Shown: one piece after another, positions 18,568 to 27,455 of the stretch
How the letters are laid out: each line of letters starts with the position of its first letter
Position numbering within the stretch: the stretch's first letter is position 1
Source of the DNA: an uncultured Sphingomonadaceae bacterium
Lineage (GTDB): Bacteria; Pseudomonadota; Alphaproteobacteria; Sphingomonadales; Sphingomonadaceae
Assembly: GCA_947493195.1 (NCBI GenBank)
Contig: CANLQG010000006.1
Span: 62,001 to 126,000 of the forward strand
Reading direction: 5' to 3'
DNA: 64,000 nt
Program-made: the position numbers and the translations under genes
Notes under the pieces: generated by a model
Told to the model about the DNA's origin: nothing
The model's database searches: none
Seen by the model: the letters and a program-made list of their open reading frames with translations, nothing else

Positions 18568-20004
18568 TCAGCCCTCCATCTCCTCCAGTTCCTTGCCCTT
18601 GGTCTCCGTAATGAAGGCCTGGACCAGGAAGAAGCTGATGACGGCGCACACCGCATAGAAGCTGTAGCTGGCCGCAAGGCCGATGCCGACAGCCATCACC
18701 GGGAAGGTCTGCGCGATCAGGTAGTTGGCAAACCACTGGAAGAAGCCCGCCACCGCCAGCGCCGATCCGCGGATCTGGTTGGGGAACATCTCGCCCAGCA
18801 TCACCCACATGACCGGGCCCCAGCTGACGTTGAAGAAGATCACGTAGAGGTTCGCCGCGACGACGGCGAGAATGCCCAGCTGTTCGGTCAGCACGAGGTT
18901 GCCTTCGGCATCGAGACCGCCCTGGCTGAAGGCATAGACCATCACGAACAGGGTGACCGCCATCCCGGCAGAGCCGATCAGAAGCAGCGGCTTACGGCCG
19001 ATCTTGTCGATCACTGCAATGGTGACGAAACAGGCGGCAATCGAGACAGCGCCCGAAACCACGTTGATCAGCAGCGAATCCTGCTCCGTGAAGCCAGCCA
19101 GCTGCCACAGGGTGGAGCCGTAGTAGAAGATCACGTTGATCCCCACGAGCTGCTGGAACACGGCCAACATGATGCCAACCCAGACGATCTTGCGCATGCC
19201 GAGAAAGCCCTTGGTCCCGGTGGGCGCAAGAACATCGCGCAAGCTGGGCCGGTGATCAACGGCGAAGCTGGCACGGATTTCCTGCAGTTTCGCCTTCGCC
19301 ACCGTCTCGCCAAAGAGCTTGGTCAGGACGCCGCTGGCCTCCTCGTCGCGCTTCTTTGCGACGAGGTAGCGTGGGCTTTCGGGGATGAAGAACAGCGCGA
19401 CCAGGAACACCGCGGCAGGCACGGCCTGGGCAAGATACATCCAGCGCCAGGCAACGATGCCAAGCCAGAACTCGTTGGTCGATTCGCCCGCCGCAGCGGC
19501 GAGAAAATAATTGACCAGGAACGCCGCAGTAAGACCGGTGATGATCATGATCTGCTGCACGGTGGTCATCCGCCCGCGAATATTCGCCGGGGCGACTTCC
19601 GAGATGTAGGCTGGCGAGAGCACGCTGGCAGCGCCCACCGCCATGCCGCCCATGATACGGGCGATGACAAAAATCGTGTGGTCAGCCGTAAGCCCCTGCG
19701 CCAGCGCGGCGACAAGGAACAGCACTGCTGCGATTCGCATCACATTGCGGCGGCCCATGGCATCGGCCAGGGTGCCGGCGAAAAAGGCGCCGATGAAACA
19801 GCCGATCAAAAGCGAACCGACCGTGAAGCCCAGTGCCGTCTCGTCGAGGCCGAAGCCCGTGATAAGTCCTTGCTGCGTTCCGTTTACCGCGCCGCTGTCG
19901 TAACCGAACAGCAATCCCCCGATCGTCGCCACCGCGACAATCGCCGATATAAGCCCCATATTGGTGCCGTTACGTGCATTGTCCAAATTTCCGCTCCCTG
20001 CCAT
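18568..20004 (-). CDS. MFS sugar porter, probable D-xylose/H+ symporter
   Basis: This inner-membrane transporter has about 478 residues and 12 predicted membrane helices. It shows sugar-porter signatures: GGLLFGYDSGAVNG in helix 1, DAMGRRNVM in loop 2-3, PESPRYLVAKKRDEEA after helix 6, and QQLVGINVIFYYG in helix 7, which forms the sugar site. ATG 20004 is preferred to the longer in-frame ATG at 20079, which would include the operator; ATG 19959 is also possible. It is the first gene of an operon with halogenase-like copies D and C and diverges from the aldehyde dehydrogenase. Xylose as substrate is inferred from the locus. Confidence 0.88.
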   Translation of the reverse strand: MAGSGNLDNARNGTNMGLISAIVAVATIGGLLFGYDSGAVNGTQQGLITGFGLDETALGFTVGSLLIGCFIGAFFAGTLADAMGRRNVMRIAAVLFLVAALAQGLTADHTIFVIARIMGGMAVGAASVLSPAYISEVAPANIRGRMTTVQQIMIITGLTAAFLVNYFLAAAAGESTNEFWLGIVAWRWMYLAQAVPAAVFLVALFFIPESPRYLVAKKRDEEASGVLTKLFGETVAKAKLQEIRASFAVDHRPSLRDVLAPTGTKGFLGMRKIVWVGIMLAVFQQLVGINVIFYYGSTLWQLAGFTEQDSLLINVVSGAVSIAACFVTIAVIDKIGRKPLLLIGSAGMAVTLFVMVYAFSQGGLDAEGNLVLTEQLGILAVVAANLYVIFFNVSWGPVMWVMLGEMFPNQIRGSALAVAGFFQWFANYLIAQTFPVMAVGIGLAASYSFYAVCAVISFFLVQAFITETKGKELEEMEG

Positions 20005-20027
20005 CCGGTTGCAACACCGGTTATTTA

Positions 20028-20041
20028 TGGTAGCGCTACCT
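20028..20041. promoter_or_regulatory. LacI-type operator TGGTAGCGCTACCT
   Basis: This differs from the palindrome at 1597-1610 only in its last base. It lies between the divergent sugar transporter and aldehyde dehydrogenase genes, 24 bp upstream of the transporter ATG. Confidence 0.83.
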
Positions 20042-20123
20042 AAGACGGAAAAGCTGCTTCGTGCAAGCGGCGTTTGCATTGCCCTTACAAAGGGGCAGCC
20101 AAGATATTCACAGGAGAGAACGA

Positions 20124-21689
20124 ATGACCATCACTGGCGAAAATTTCATCGCAGGAGAGCGGCGCAAGGGCACCAGTACCTTCCAGGCGCGCGATGCCCA
20201 GAGCGGAGAGGCGTTCGGCGAATCGTTTGCCGCAGCCAGCGCGCAGGACGTGTCCGACGCCTGCGCCGCCGCTGCCGCCGCGCAGAACGATTTTTCATCC
20301 CGCCCCCTGGCCGAGCGCGCAGCATTCCTGCGTCTGGTTGCCGACAAGATCGATGCGCTGGGCGACACGCTGACCCAGCGCGCCATGAAGGAAAGCGGAT
20401 TGCCGGAGGCGCGGCTGAACGGGGAACGCGGCCGCACGGTTGGCCAGCTGCGCCTGTTCGCGGCAGAGGTCGAGAACGGCGGTTGGCAACAGTTGCGCAT
20501 CGATCACGCCGGTGCCGATCGCACTCCGCCCAAGCCCGACCTGCGGCTGCGCATGATCCCGCTCGGCCCGGTCGCCGTGTTCGGAGCGTCGAACTTTCCG
20601 CTCGCCTTCTCGGTTGCCGGCGGCGATACCGCGTCCGCCTTTGCCGCAGGATGCTGCGTTGTCGTGAAGGGCCACCCGGCCCATCCCGGTACCAGCGAAC
20701 TGGTGGCCCAGGCCATTTCCGAGGCCGTCGCCGAAGCGGGACTGCCAGCCGGCACCTTCTCGCTCCTCAACGGCACTGAGAATTCGCTGGGCGAGGCGCT
20801 GGTCACCGATCCGCGCATCGCGGCGGTCGGCTTCACCGGCTCGCGCGGAGGCGGCCTTGCTCTGATGCAGCACGCTGCCGCCCGCGACGTGCCGATTCCG
20901 GTCTATGCCGAGATGAGCAGTATCAACCCCGTCACCTTGATGCCCGCACGGCTGGCTGACGCTGCCGAAGACCTCGCCAAGGCCTATGTCGGCTCGCTTT
21001 CGCTGGGTGCTGGCCAGTTCTGTACCAATCCGGGTATCGTCCTGGCCGTGAAGGGCGAGGCTCTCGACCGCTTCCTGGCGGCTGCCAAGGAAGAGCTGAA
21101 ATCTGTGGGCGGCCAGACAATGCTGACCACCGGCATTCACAAGGCCTATACGGAAGGCGCGTCACGCCTTGCCCAGCGCACCGGGGCAGAACTGCTCGGC
21201 ATAGGTGAGGAGGCACCGGGCACTTGCGGCCAGGCGCAGGTCTTTACCGTTTCTGCCGACGCATTCCTGGCGGACAAGGGTTTCGAGGAAGAAGTCTTCG
21301 GCCCTGCCTCCATCGTCATCCAGTGCGAGGATCTGGCCCAGGTGCAGCAGGTCCTTTCGGGCTTGGAAGGACAGCTCACCACCACGCTACACATGAACGA
21401 GGCGGATCACGAAGATGCCGCCATGCTCATGCCGGTCCTGGAAAAGCTTGCCGGGCGCATCATCGCCAATAGCTGGCCTACCGGTGTCGATGTCACCCAT
21501 GCCATGGTGCATGGCGGGCCGTTCCCGGCCACGTCCGACGGTCGCAGCACCTCGGTCGGCACCCTTGCTATCGAGCGTTTCCTGCGCCCGGTCTCCTATC
21601 AGGACATGCCCGAAAGGCTGCTGCCTTCGGCCCTGCGGAGCGAGAATCCCGGCTATCTGGTGCGCGTCGATGGGGACTATCGCACCTGA
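20124..21689 (+). CDS. 2-oxoglutarate semialdehyde (2,5-dioxovalerate) dehydrogenase
   Basis: This 521-residue aldehyde dehydrogenase probably catalyses the last step of the non-phosphorylating pentose pathway, 2-oxoglutarate semialdehyde to 2-oxoglutarate. The catalytic Cys300 is in GAGQFCTNPG and the general base Glu263 is in YAEMSSINPV. The N-terminus (MTITGENFIAGERRKG) and overall form match the NADP-type KGSADH group rather than succinate-semialdehyde dehydrogenases. ATG 20124 follows AGGAGAG. It is a single-gene transcript that diverges from the sugar transporter, shares the LacI-type operator and ends at a strong terminator. Upstream steps are encoded at 25.5-31.1 kb under a different operator type. 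Confidence 0.88.
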   Translation: MTITGENFIAGERRKGTSTFQARDAQSGEAFGESFAAASAQDVSDACAAAAAAQNDFSSRPLAERAAFLRLVADKIDALGDTLTQRAMKESGLPEARLNGERGRTVGQLRLFAAEVENGGWQQLRIDHAGADRTPPKPDLRLRMIPLGPVAVFGASNFPLAFSVAGGDTASAFAAGCCVVVKGHPAHPGTSELVAQAISEAVAEAGLPAGTFSLLNGTENSLGEALVTDPRIAAVGFTGSRGGGLALMQHAAARDVPIPVYAEMSSINPVTLMPARLADAAEDLAKAYVGSLSLGAGQFCTNPGIVLAVKGEALDRFLAAAKEELKSVGGQTMLTTGIHKAYTEGASRLAQRTGAELLGIGEEAPGTCGQAQVFTVSADAFLADKGFEEEVFGPASIVIQCEDLAQVQQVLSGLEGQLTTTLHMNEADHEDAAMLMPVLEKLAGRIIANSWPTGVDVTHAMVHGGPFPATSDGRSTSVGTLAIERFLRPVSYQDMPERLLPSALRSENPGYLVRVDGDYRT

Positions 21690-21710
21690 CCCGCAATTGA
21701 ATCGATTGCC

Positions 21711-21749
21711 AATGGCGGGGGATCGCAGTTCGATCCTCCGCCATTTTTT
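21711..21749. terminator. Bidirectional terminator between convergent genes
   Basis: AATGGCGG...GATCG pairs with CGATC...CCGCCATT around a short loop, with one mismatched position, and six T residues follow. It lies between the convergent aldehyde dehydrogenase and esterase genes; the matching A residues upstream would serve the minus strand weakly. Confidence 0.85.
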
Positions 21750-21754
21750 GCCCT

Positions 21755-22663
21755 TTATCCGGTGAACCCGTTCACCTCGAGCCAGTGCAGGAACGCGTCG
21801 AACCAGCGATTGCTCGTCCTGTCGGGGTTGCCCAGTCCAAAGCCGTGGCCGCCGTTCTGGTACAAGTGAAATTCCACCGGCTTGCCCGCCTCGTACCACG
21901 ACGTGATCAGGTCGGCCTTGCCGCCATAGAGGAAGTCATTTGCAGCAATCGCCACGAACAAAGGCGGGGCATCCTGCGGCACCTCCACCGCGCCCATTCC
22001 ACCATAGATCGGCGCGATGAAATCGAGGTCCATCGTGTCGGAATGAAGGGTCGCATGCATCGTGAGACCCGCTCCTGCGGAGAAGCCCATCATGCCCAGG
22101 CGATCGGTATCGATGTTCCATTCCGGCGCGCGCGAGACGATCAGCCGATAGGCCGCCTCGGCATCGGCGAGTTGGTCGGACAGATCCCGGTCCGCCCGGG
22201 GATCGGGCGCGTCGCTATCCGAGGCAGCTTCGAAACTGCGGTTCATTTCCTGCTCGAAACCTTCGAGCGTCGCGGCGGTGGGGTAGAGGCGGTATTTGAG
22301 CACGAAAGCCGCGATGCCTCTCTCGTTCAGGGCCTCGGCGACTTCCCACCCCTCATTACCCATGGAGAGCCAGCGGAACCCTCCGCCGGGCGCAACGATC
22401 ACGGCTGCGCCGTTGGCGATCGAGGGATCGGGCAGGAAGGGTGTGAGGGTAGCGGTGGTGATGTTGCGCGCCATCGGATCGCCCCACTGGCGAAACCAGC
22501 TTTCCTGCGCGTGCTGGCCGTCCACGCCGCCGGTCCCGAGCGGTATGGCGTCGGGCTCGGCAGGAGCTTCCATCGGGTACATCGTGCCGTCCTGCGCCGC
22601 AGCGGGAAGCGGCGCAAAAGCCACGAGACAGAAACAGGACATCGCAAGGATCGTGTCTTTCAT
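21755..22663 (-). CDS. Secreted alpha/beta-hydrolase esterase, probable acetylxylan esterase
   Basis: This 302-residue protein probably removes acetyl groups from xylan or xylo-oligosaccharides. A signal peptide (1-23, ending PAAAQ) is followed by the oxyanion segment APGGGFRWLS, nucleophile Ser195 in GFSAGAG, acid Asp243 in AANDFLYGG and His273 in GGHGFGL. ATG 22663 follows AGGAGA and is used instead of an upstream in-frame ATG that would overlap the GH51 gene. It starts 25 bp after GH51 and is in the same operon. It resembles the bifunctional acetyl/feruloyl esterase-like hydrolases often annotated as xylanase-associated, so a feruloyl esterase role is also possible. Confidence 0.82.
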   Translation of the reverse strand: MKDTILAMSCFCLVAFAPLPAAAQDGTMYPMEAPAEPDAIPLGTGGVDGQHAQESWFRQWGDPMARNITTATLTPFLPDPSIANGAAVIVAPGGGFRWLSMGNEGWEVAEALNERGIAAFVLKYRLYPTAATLEGFEQEMNRSFEAASDSDAPDPRADRDLSDQLADAEAAYRLIVSRAPEWNIDTDRLGMMGFSAGAGLTMHATLHSDTMDLDFIAPIYGGMGAVEVPQDAPPLFVAIAANDFLYGGKADLITSWYEAGKPVEFHLYQNGGHGFGLGNPDRTSNRWFDAFLHWLEVNGFTG

Positions 22664-22688
22664 GACATTTTCTCCTGAAGGGCAATTC

Positions 22689-24224
22689 TTACTCGATGAT
22701 CCAGACCGAGACCGATCTCGCCGGCAGGCTTGCCGTAAGGCCGTCGCCATCGACCCGGATCTCCGCTGGCTGCGGAGCGACGCGGCCGGGCTGTGCCACA
22801 GTATTGTGGGAATCCATCGCGTCCCCCGTAAGCACTCTGCCAGAGACGCTGCGGGCACCGGCTCGATCGAGAGTGACAGCGTGATCGCTATTCGGATCGG
22901 CGTTCACCAGCGCTACGGCCAGACTTCCATCGGCCATGCGCGCAGCCGAAGCCGAGAGGGCTGGAAAGGCGATGTCACCGTAGCGGTAGTCCGGACCGTC
23001 CAGCTCCACGGGTAGCGAGGTGGCCCCGTGGAACGGCGTGAACATCTCGTAGACGTGGTATGTCGGGGTCAGCACCATGTCCTCGCCTTCCGTGAGGATC
23101 ATCGTCTGCAGGACATTCACCATCTGCGCGATGTTGGTCATCGGCACCCGGTCGGCATGCTTGTGAAAAATGTTGAGGTTGAGCGCGGCGACCACCGCAT
23201 CGCGCATGGTGTTCTGCTGCCATAGCGAAGGCTTCCCCTCGGTCTCGTCGACCCACATGCCCCACTCGTCGACGTAAAGGCCGTAGTCCTCGCCCAGGTG
23301 GTCGTGCGCATCGATCACGCCCAGGGTCTGCTCGATCAGGCCGTCCATCCGCAGCGTGCGTTCAAGGGCCGAAGCCCATTCGCTCTCGGGAAAGCCGATA
23401 GCTGCGCCCTTCGCGGACCAGTCGCTGGTCGGCAGGGTATAGAAGTGCAGCGAGATGCCACTCGACACCTCGCCGATCATCGGGTGATCGAGCACATCGT
23501 CGGCGAATTCGATATTGCCGTCATGCGGGCCGGCCACGATCATCACCGGCTTCTGTTTGTCGGCGAGCATGAAGCTTGCCCAGTGGGTATAGAGATCGGC
23601 GTAGTAATCCGGCCTCATCCGGCCGCCGCAGCCCCAGGTCTCGTTGCCGATCGACAGGTAATCGATCGTCCATGGCTCATTGCGACCGTTGGCGCGCCTT
23701 TCCTGCGCCAGCGCGGTCTCGCCTGTGCCGGTGATGTATTCCAGCCAATCGGCTGCCTCCTCCACCGTTCCGCTGCCCAGGTTGACGTTGAGATAGGTCT
23801 TCGCCCCAAGTAGCTCGGCCAGGTCGAAGAATTCGTGCGTGCCGAACGTGTTTGGCTCCTCGGTACCGCCCCAGGCCATGTTCTCGCGCGGGGTTCGCTC
23901 ACCCACGCCGTCGCGCCAATGGTAAAGGTCGGCGTAGCAGCCGCCCGGCCAGCGTATGGCAGGGACCTGCAAGGCCTGGAGAGCGGCGAACATGTCGTCA
24001 CGTACGCCATGGGTGTTGGGGATGTCGCTATCTTCGCCCACCCACAGGCCATCATAGACCTGGCCACCCAGATGCTCCAGGAACTGGCTGTAGACCTCCG
24101 GCTCGATCGTGCCGATCTCCACGTCGCGCTCAATGGAAACAACGGTTTGCGCGCTGGCAGGCGTGGCCATGACGCCAAGCGAGAGCACCCCAAGAAGCGA
24201 ACTGATTGCTGACTTCACCGGCAC
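22689..24224 (-). CDS. Alpha-L-arabinofuranosidase, GH51
   Basis: This 511-residue enzyme removes arabinofuranosyl side chains from arabinoxylan. A signal peptide (1-26, ending ASAQ) shows export, which is less common in bacterial GH51 enzymes, many of which are cytoplasmic. Motifs include IEPEVYSQFLEHLGG, AIRWPGGCYADLYHW, acid/base Glu195 in SIGNETWGCGG and nucleophile Glu320 in LYVDEWGMW. The length fits the family. It is the first gene of an operon with the esterase and diverges from the secreted aldose 1-epimerase, with a FadR-type site between them. Confidence 0.95.
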   Translation of the reverse strand: MPVKSAISSLLGVLSLGVMATPASAQTVVSIERDVEIGTIEPEVYSQFLEHLGGQVYDGLWVGEDSDIPNTHGVRDDMFAALQALQVPAIRWPGGCYADLYHWRDGVGERTPRENMAWGGTEEPNTFGTHEFFDLAELLGAKTYLNVNLGSGTVEEAADWLEYITGTGETALAQERRANGRNEPWTIDYLSIGNETWGCGGRMRPDYYADLYTHWASFMLADKQKPVMIVAGPHDGNIEFADDVLDHPMIGEVSSGISLHFYTLPTSDWSAKGAAIGFPESEWASALERTLRMDGLIEQTLGVIDAHDHLGEDYGLYVDEWGMWVDETEGKPSLWQQNTMRDAVVAALNLNIFHKHADRVPMTNIAQMVNVLQTMILTEGEDMVLTPTYHVYEMFTPFHGATSLPVELDGPDYRYGDIAFPALSASAARMADGSLAVALVNADPNSDHAVTLDRAGARSVSGRVLTGDAMDSHNTVAQPGRVAPQPAEIRVDGDGLTASLPARSVSVWIIE

Positions 24225-24289
24225 CCCCTACCTATCTTTTTTCATTGCCCGGACCCTGCCACCGCCCCAACGGGCTAGGCAAGCGGTAA

Positions 24290-24302
24290 TTTGTCCGACA
24301 AA
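24290..24302. promoter_or_regulatory. FadR-type operator TTTGTCCGACAAA
   Basis: This is a near-perfect palindrome fitting the TNGTNNNACNA pattern of FadR-family regulators. It lies between the divergent GH51 and galM genes. The core TCCGACAAA recurs in the GH43 and dehydratase promoter regions, either side of a FadR-family regulator gene. Confidence 0.72.
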
Positions 24303-24332
24303 AGAAGCTGGACACATCCGGGAGGAAAAAAG

Positions 24333-25499
24333 ATGAAGAGAGGCGCAATCGGGCTGATGACGATGATAGTAGGATTGACCGCGGCGGTTCCAGGCCAGGC
24401 CGCGGATGCGGAGCGGAGCGAGGCCGGCGAGCTTCGCGACGGGACGAAGGTTGAGGCAGTGACACTGTCCAATGCCGCGGGGGTGTCTGCCAGGGTGCTG
24501 ACCTACGGCGCGACCCTGCAAGCGCTTACCGCGCCGGACCGCGATGGCAGGCCCGTGGACATCACGCTGGGCTATGACGAGACAGCGGATTACGAGACAC
24601 ACCCTAACTATTTCGGCGTGACAGTGGGCCGCTATGCCAACCGCATCGCGGGAGGCCGCTTTGCGCTGGACGGGCAATCCTACCAGCTTTCACAGAACGA
24701 CAGCGCCAATTCGCTGCATGGTGGCGCGGATGGGTTCGACAAACGGGTATGGCGAATCGTGGAGGTCGAGAGCGGCCCCGTCTCGCGCGTGGTGATGGAA
24801 CTGGAAAGCCCGGATGGCGACCAGGGCTATCCCGGCAAGCTGACCGCCCGCGTGACCTACACCCTCGATGATGGCGGCGATCTCGGCATCCTGTTCGAGG
24901 CGAGAAGCGATGCGCCGACGATCGTCAACATGACCAATCACGCGATCTTCAATCTCGCGGGCGTGGGAGCGCCGCAGGGCGCGATGGATCACTGGCTGAT
25001 GATCCTCGCCGAAAGCTTCACGCCGGTGGACGAAACACTCATCCCGACCGGTGAGCTTGCTCCGGTCGCAGAGACGGTCTTCGATTTCCGCCAGCCGCGC
25101 CGGGTGGAGGATGGCCTGCGCGACGGCAGCAATCCGCAAATCGTCATCGGTCGCGGCTACGATCACAACTTCGCGCTGGACAAGGGACGCACGGCGCAGC
25201 CGGAACTGGCCGCGCGGCTAGTGCATCCCGCGTCTGGCCGGGTGCTGGACGTGCTGACCACCGAGCCGGGGATCCAGTTCTATTCGGGCAACTTCCTCGA
25301 TGGGACTCTCGTCGGCAAGAACGATACGGTCTATCGCATGGGCGACGGGATCGCGCTGGAGCCGCAAACCTTCCCCGACGTGCCGAACCAGGCGAACTTT
25401 CCCAGCGCGCGGCTCGAACCGGGCGAGACGTATCGCCACCACATGATCTACCGCGTTGCGATAACGCCCGAGAACCTGGAGGCAGAGCAGGCGGACTAG
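24333..25499 (+). CDS. galM: Aldose 1-epimerase (mutarotase), secreted
   Basis: This 388-residue protein interconverts alpha and beta anomers of aldoses. The N-terminus (GAIGLMTMIVGLTAAVPGQAA) is a signal peptide, placing it in the periplasm. Family motifs are NYFGVTVGRYANRIAGG, NDSANSLHGG, NMTNHAIFNL with the catalytic His, and PGIQFYSGNFLDG with a conserved segment near the end. ATG 24333 follows GGAGG. In this locus it would speed mutarotation of arabinose or xylose released in the periplasm before uptake. It diverges from GH51 and ends 9 bp from the convergent dehydrogenase gene. Confidence 0.9.
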   Translation: MKRGAIGLMTMIVGLTAAVPGQAADAERSEAGELRDGTKVEAVTLSNAAGVSARVLTYGATLQALTAPDRDGRPVDITLGYDETADYETHPNYFGVTVGRYANRIAGGRFALDGQSYQLSQNDSANSLHGGADGFDKRVWRIVEVESGPVSRVVMELESPDGDQGYPGKLTARVTYTLDDGGDLGILFEARSDAPTIVNMTNHAIFNLAGVGAPQGAMDHWLMILAESFTPVDETLIPTGELAPVAETVFDFRQPRRVEDGLRDGSNPQIVIGRGYDHNFALDKGRTAQPELAARLVHPASGRVLDVLTTEPGIQFYSGNFLDGTLVGKNDTVYRMGDGIALEPQTFPDVPNQANFPSARLEPGETYRHHMIYRVAITPENLEAEQAD

Positions 25500-25508
25500 C
25501 TGCCTCGC

Positions 25509-26432
25509 CTATTCATGGAATTCCGTAGCGGGCGTGTTTCGCGCCCGCATGAAGGCATCGGCAACCAGCCGCAGCGGCGCCAGATCGGTGTCGCTGCGGC
25601 TGGCCGCAATGGCATCGGCAAAGGCGGCGTAAATACCGGCGTACTCGCGGTCTTCACCTTCGTGGCGACCGGCAGGGGTTTCGAGCACCCGGCCACCTTC
25701 GGATAGCACGAGCTTTCCCGCATCGGTGTTGACGACGATATCCCACGATTGCGGGCCTTCCTTCAGGAAATCCATGACCATGCGAACTGGCACGCCCGCG
25801 CTGTCCTGCATTTCGAGATGCCCCGCAATGGGGGCGGCGCGGTTGCGCGGGACTTCCAGTTCGCCGCCCAGCACTATCAGCGGGCGCGGCAGGATGGCGG
25901 TGGCGATTGAAAGAGCGTTGATTGCCGGATCGAACACGCCGAAGCCCCCGGCTTCAAAAATCCATGCCTGCCCCGGGTGCCAGACGCGCACGTCCTCGTG
26001 CCAGTCGATCAAGACCGATGAGATGGCCTTGCCCCTCAGCCACTCCCGTGCCGGGGCGACACCTGCAGCGAAGCGCGAATGCCAAGCGGCAAACAGCGTG
26101 CAACCACGATCTTCGGCGAGGTCGATCAGCGTCCTTGCTTCGGAAAGGGTGGCACAGGGCGGCTTTTCCAGAAGGACATGCTTGCCCGCTTCGAGCGCCT
26201 GCTTTGCCAGCCCGTACCGCAATTGCGGCGGCGAGCAGACGGCAACGGCATTGACCGAAGTATCGCTGGCCAGCAGCGTATCGAGGTCGGCGAAGTGCGG
26301 CACCTTGCCCGTGCCTTCGGTCAACGGATCGACGGTGGCTGCCAGTTCGAAAATGCCGTTGTCGGCGATGGCAGGGAGGTGCTGATCGCGGGCGATCTTT
26401 CCCAGCCCGACAATGGCCAGTCGCACGGTCAC
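25509..26432 (-). CDS. Gfo/Idh/MocA sugar 1-dehydrogenase (L-arabinose or D-galactose type)
   Basis: This 307-residue NAD(P) oxidoreductase probably oxidises L-arabinose (or D-galactose, which has the same configuration around C1-C4) to its lactone. The N-terminal Rossmann motif is VGLGKIARDQHLPAI and the substrate-loop Lys-Pro is in VLLEKPPCATLSEAR. WHSRFAAGVAPAREWL is typical of the galactose/arabinose 1-dehydrogenase group. It is the last gene of the GH43 operon, and its start overlaps the stop of the FAH-family gene by 4 bp. No sugar lactonase is encoded in the window, so hydrolysis must be spontaneous or encoded elsewhere. Confidence 0.83.
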   Translation of the reverse strand: MTVRLAIVGLGKIARDQHLPAIADNGIFELAATVDPLTEGTGKVPHFADLDTLLASDTSVNAVAVCSPPQLRYGLAKQALEAGKHVLLEKPPCATLSEARTLIDLAEDRGCTLFAAWHSRFAAGVAPAREWLRGKAISSVLIDWHEDVRVWHPGQAWIFEAGGFGVFDPAINALSIATAILPRPLIVLGGELEVPRNRAAPIAGHLEMQDSAGVPVRMVMDFLKEGPQSWDIVVNTDAGKLVLSEGGRVLETPAGRHEGEDREYAGIYAAFADAIAASRSDTDLAPLRLVADAFMRARNTPATEFHE

Positions 26433-27424
26433 AGGCGCTGCACTTCCACGCGTTGTTCTCCCTGCCGTTCGGCGTAGAGCCGGTTACGCAGCGGCAGGGT
26501 AAAGGGCGGTGCCTCTATCTCGAAAACGTCTCCATCCTGCGTTGCGAAACCGTCGGCGAAGCTGGCGGTCGAGGTTCCGAAGAAATGGACATGGATGTCG
26601 CCCGGACGGCGGAACAGGGCGTATTTGAAATGGTGATGTTCGAGATTGGCGATGCTGTGCGCCATGTTCGCTTCGCCCGTCAGGAACGGTTTCTCCCAGG
26701 CAATGTCGCCCTCTCGCCGGATCCTCGCAGTGCCGCGAATATCCTCTGGCAGGTCTCCCACCAGCAGTTCGGGGCCAAGTGACGCCTGCCGCAGCTTCGA
26801 ATGGGCGAGCCACAGATAATTGTGCTTTTCGGTCACGTGATCGGAATATTCGTTTGCCAGCGCAAACCCCAGGCGGTGCGGAACACCCTCGCTGTCGATC
26901 ATATAGATGCCTGCGATCTCCGGCTCCTCCCCGCCATCGCGGGCATAGGCAGGCCGGGTAAGGGGCGCATCAGGGGCGGCGAGGTGCTGGCCATCGCCTT
27001 TCCAGAACCATTCGGGCTGCTGCCCGATTGCGCCGGGCGCGGGCTTGCCGCCTTCCAGCCCTTCGAGGAACATGCGCATGGAATCGGTCGCATCGCCTGA
27101 CGCAGCGGCCTTGTGCATGCGGTCCCTCCCTTCCGCGCTGCCCAGATGGGTGAGGCCGGTTCCGGCCAGCGTGAGGTGAGCGGGATCGGGATGGTCTATC
27201 GGCGAGAGCAGCCGTCCCTTCGCAAGCTCATCGCCGGGATCCACCGTATCGCCGAAACCGGCCGCTTCGACGGCCTCTCGCAAGCCGCAGCCCTTGGCGA
27301 TCGCCTCCTCCGCCAGTGCTCGCGTGCTTTCCATGCCCGATACGACGCGCGTCTTGCCGTCTATCGTGGCGAGCACCTGCCGCGCACCATCCGGAGCGCG
27401 CCGCTGCATGAGGATCATGGCCAT
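26429..27424 (-). CDS. FAH-fold AraD1/XylX-type 2-keto-3-deoxy-pentonate dehydratase
   Basis: This 331-residue protein probably dehydrates 2-keto-3-deoxy-L-arabonate or -D-xylonate to 2-oxoglutarate semialdehyde. It has the fumarylacetoacetase-like C-terminal domain: GLTHLGSAEGRDRM, GFALANEYSDHV with metal-binding acidic residues, and DIHVHFFGTSTASFADGF. It fits the Caulobacter XylX / AraD1 group rather than the DHDPS-like AraD. ATG 27424 is listed; ATG 27418 has better spacing from GAAGAG. It lies between GH43 (31 bp) and the 1-dehydrogenase (4-bp overlap). Confidence 0.83.
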   Translation of the reverse strand: MAMILMQRRAPDGARQVLATIDGKTRVVSGMESTRALAEEAIAKGCGLREAVEAAGFGDTVDPGDELAKGRLLSPIDHPDPAHLTLAGTGLTHLGSAEGRDRMHKAAASGDATDSMRMFLEGLEGGKPAPGAIGQQPEWFWKGDGQHLAAPDAPLTRPAYARDGGEEPEIAGIYMIDSEGVPHRLGFALANEYSDHVTEKHNYLWLAHSKLRQASLGPELLVGDLPEDIRGTARIRREGDIAWEKPFLTGEANMAHSIANLEHHHFKYALFRRPGDIHVHFFGTSTASFADGFATQDGDVFEIEAPPFTLPLRNRLYAERQGEQRVEVQRL

Positions 27425-27455
27425 CTCTTCAGTTGCTTCCTTCTGGCTTCGCGTG

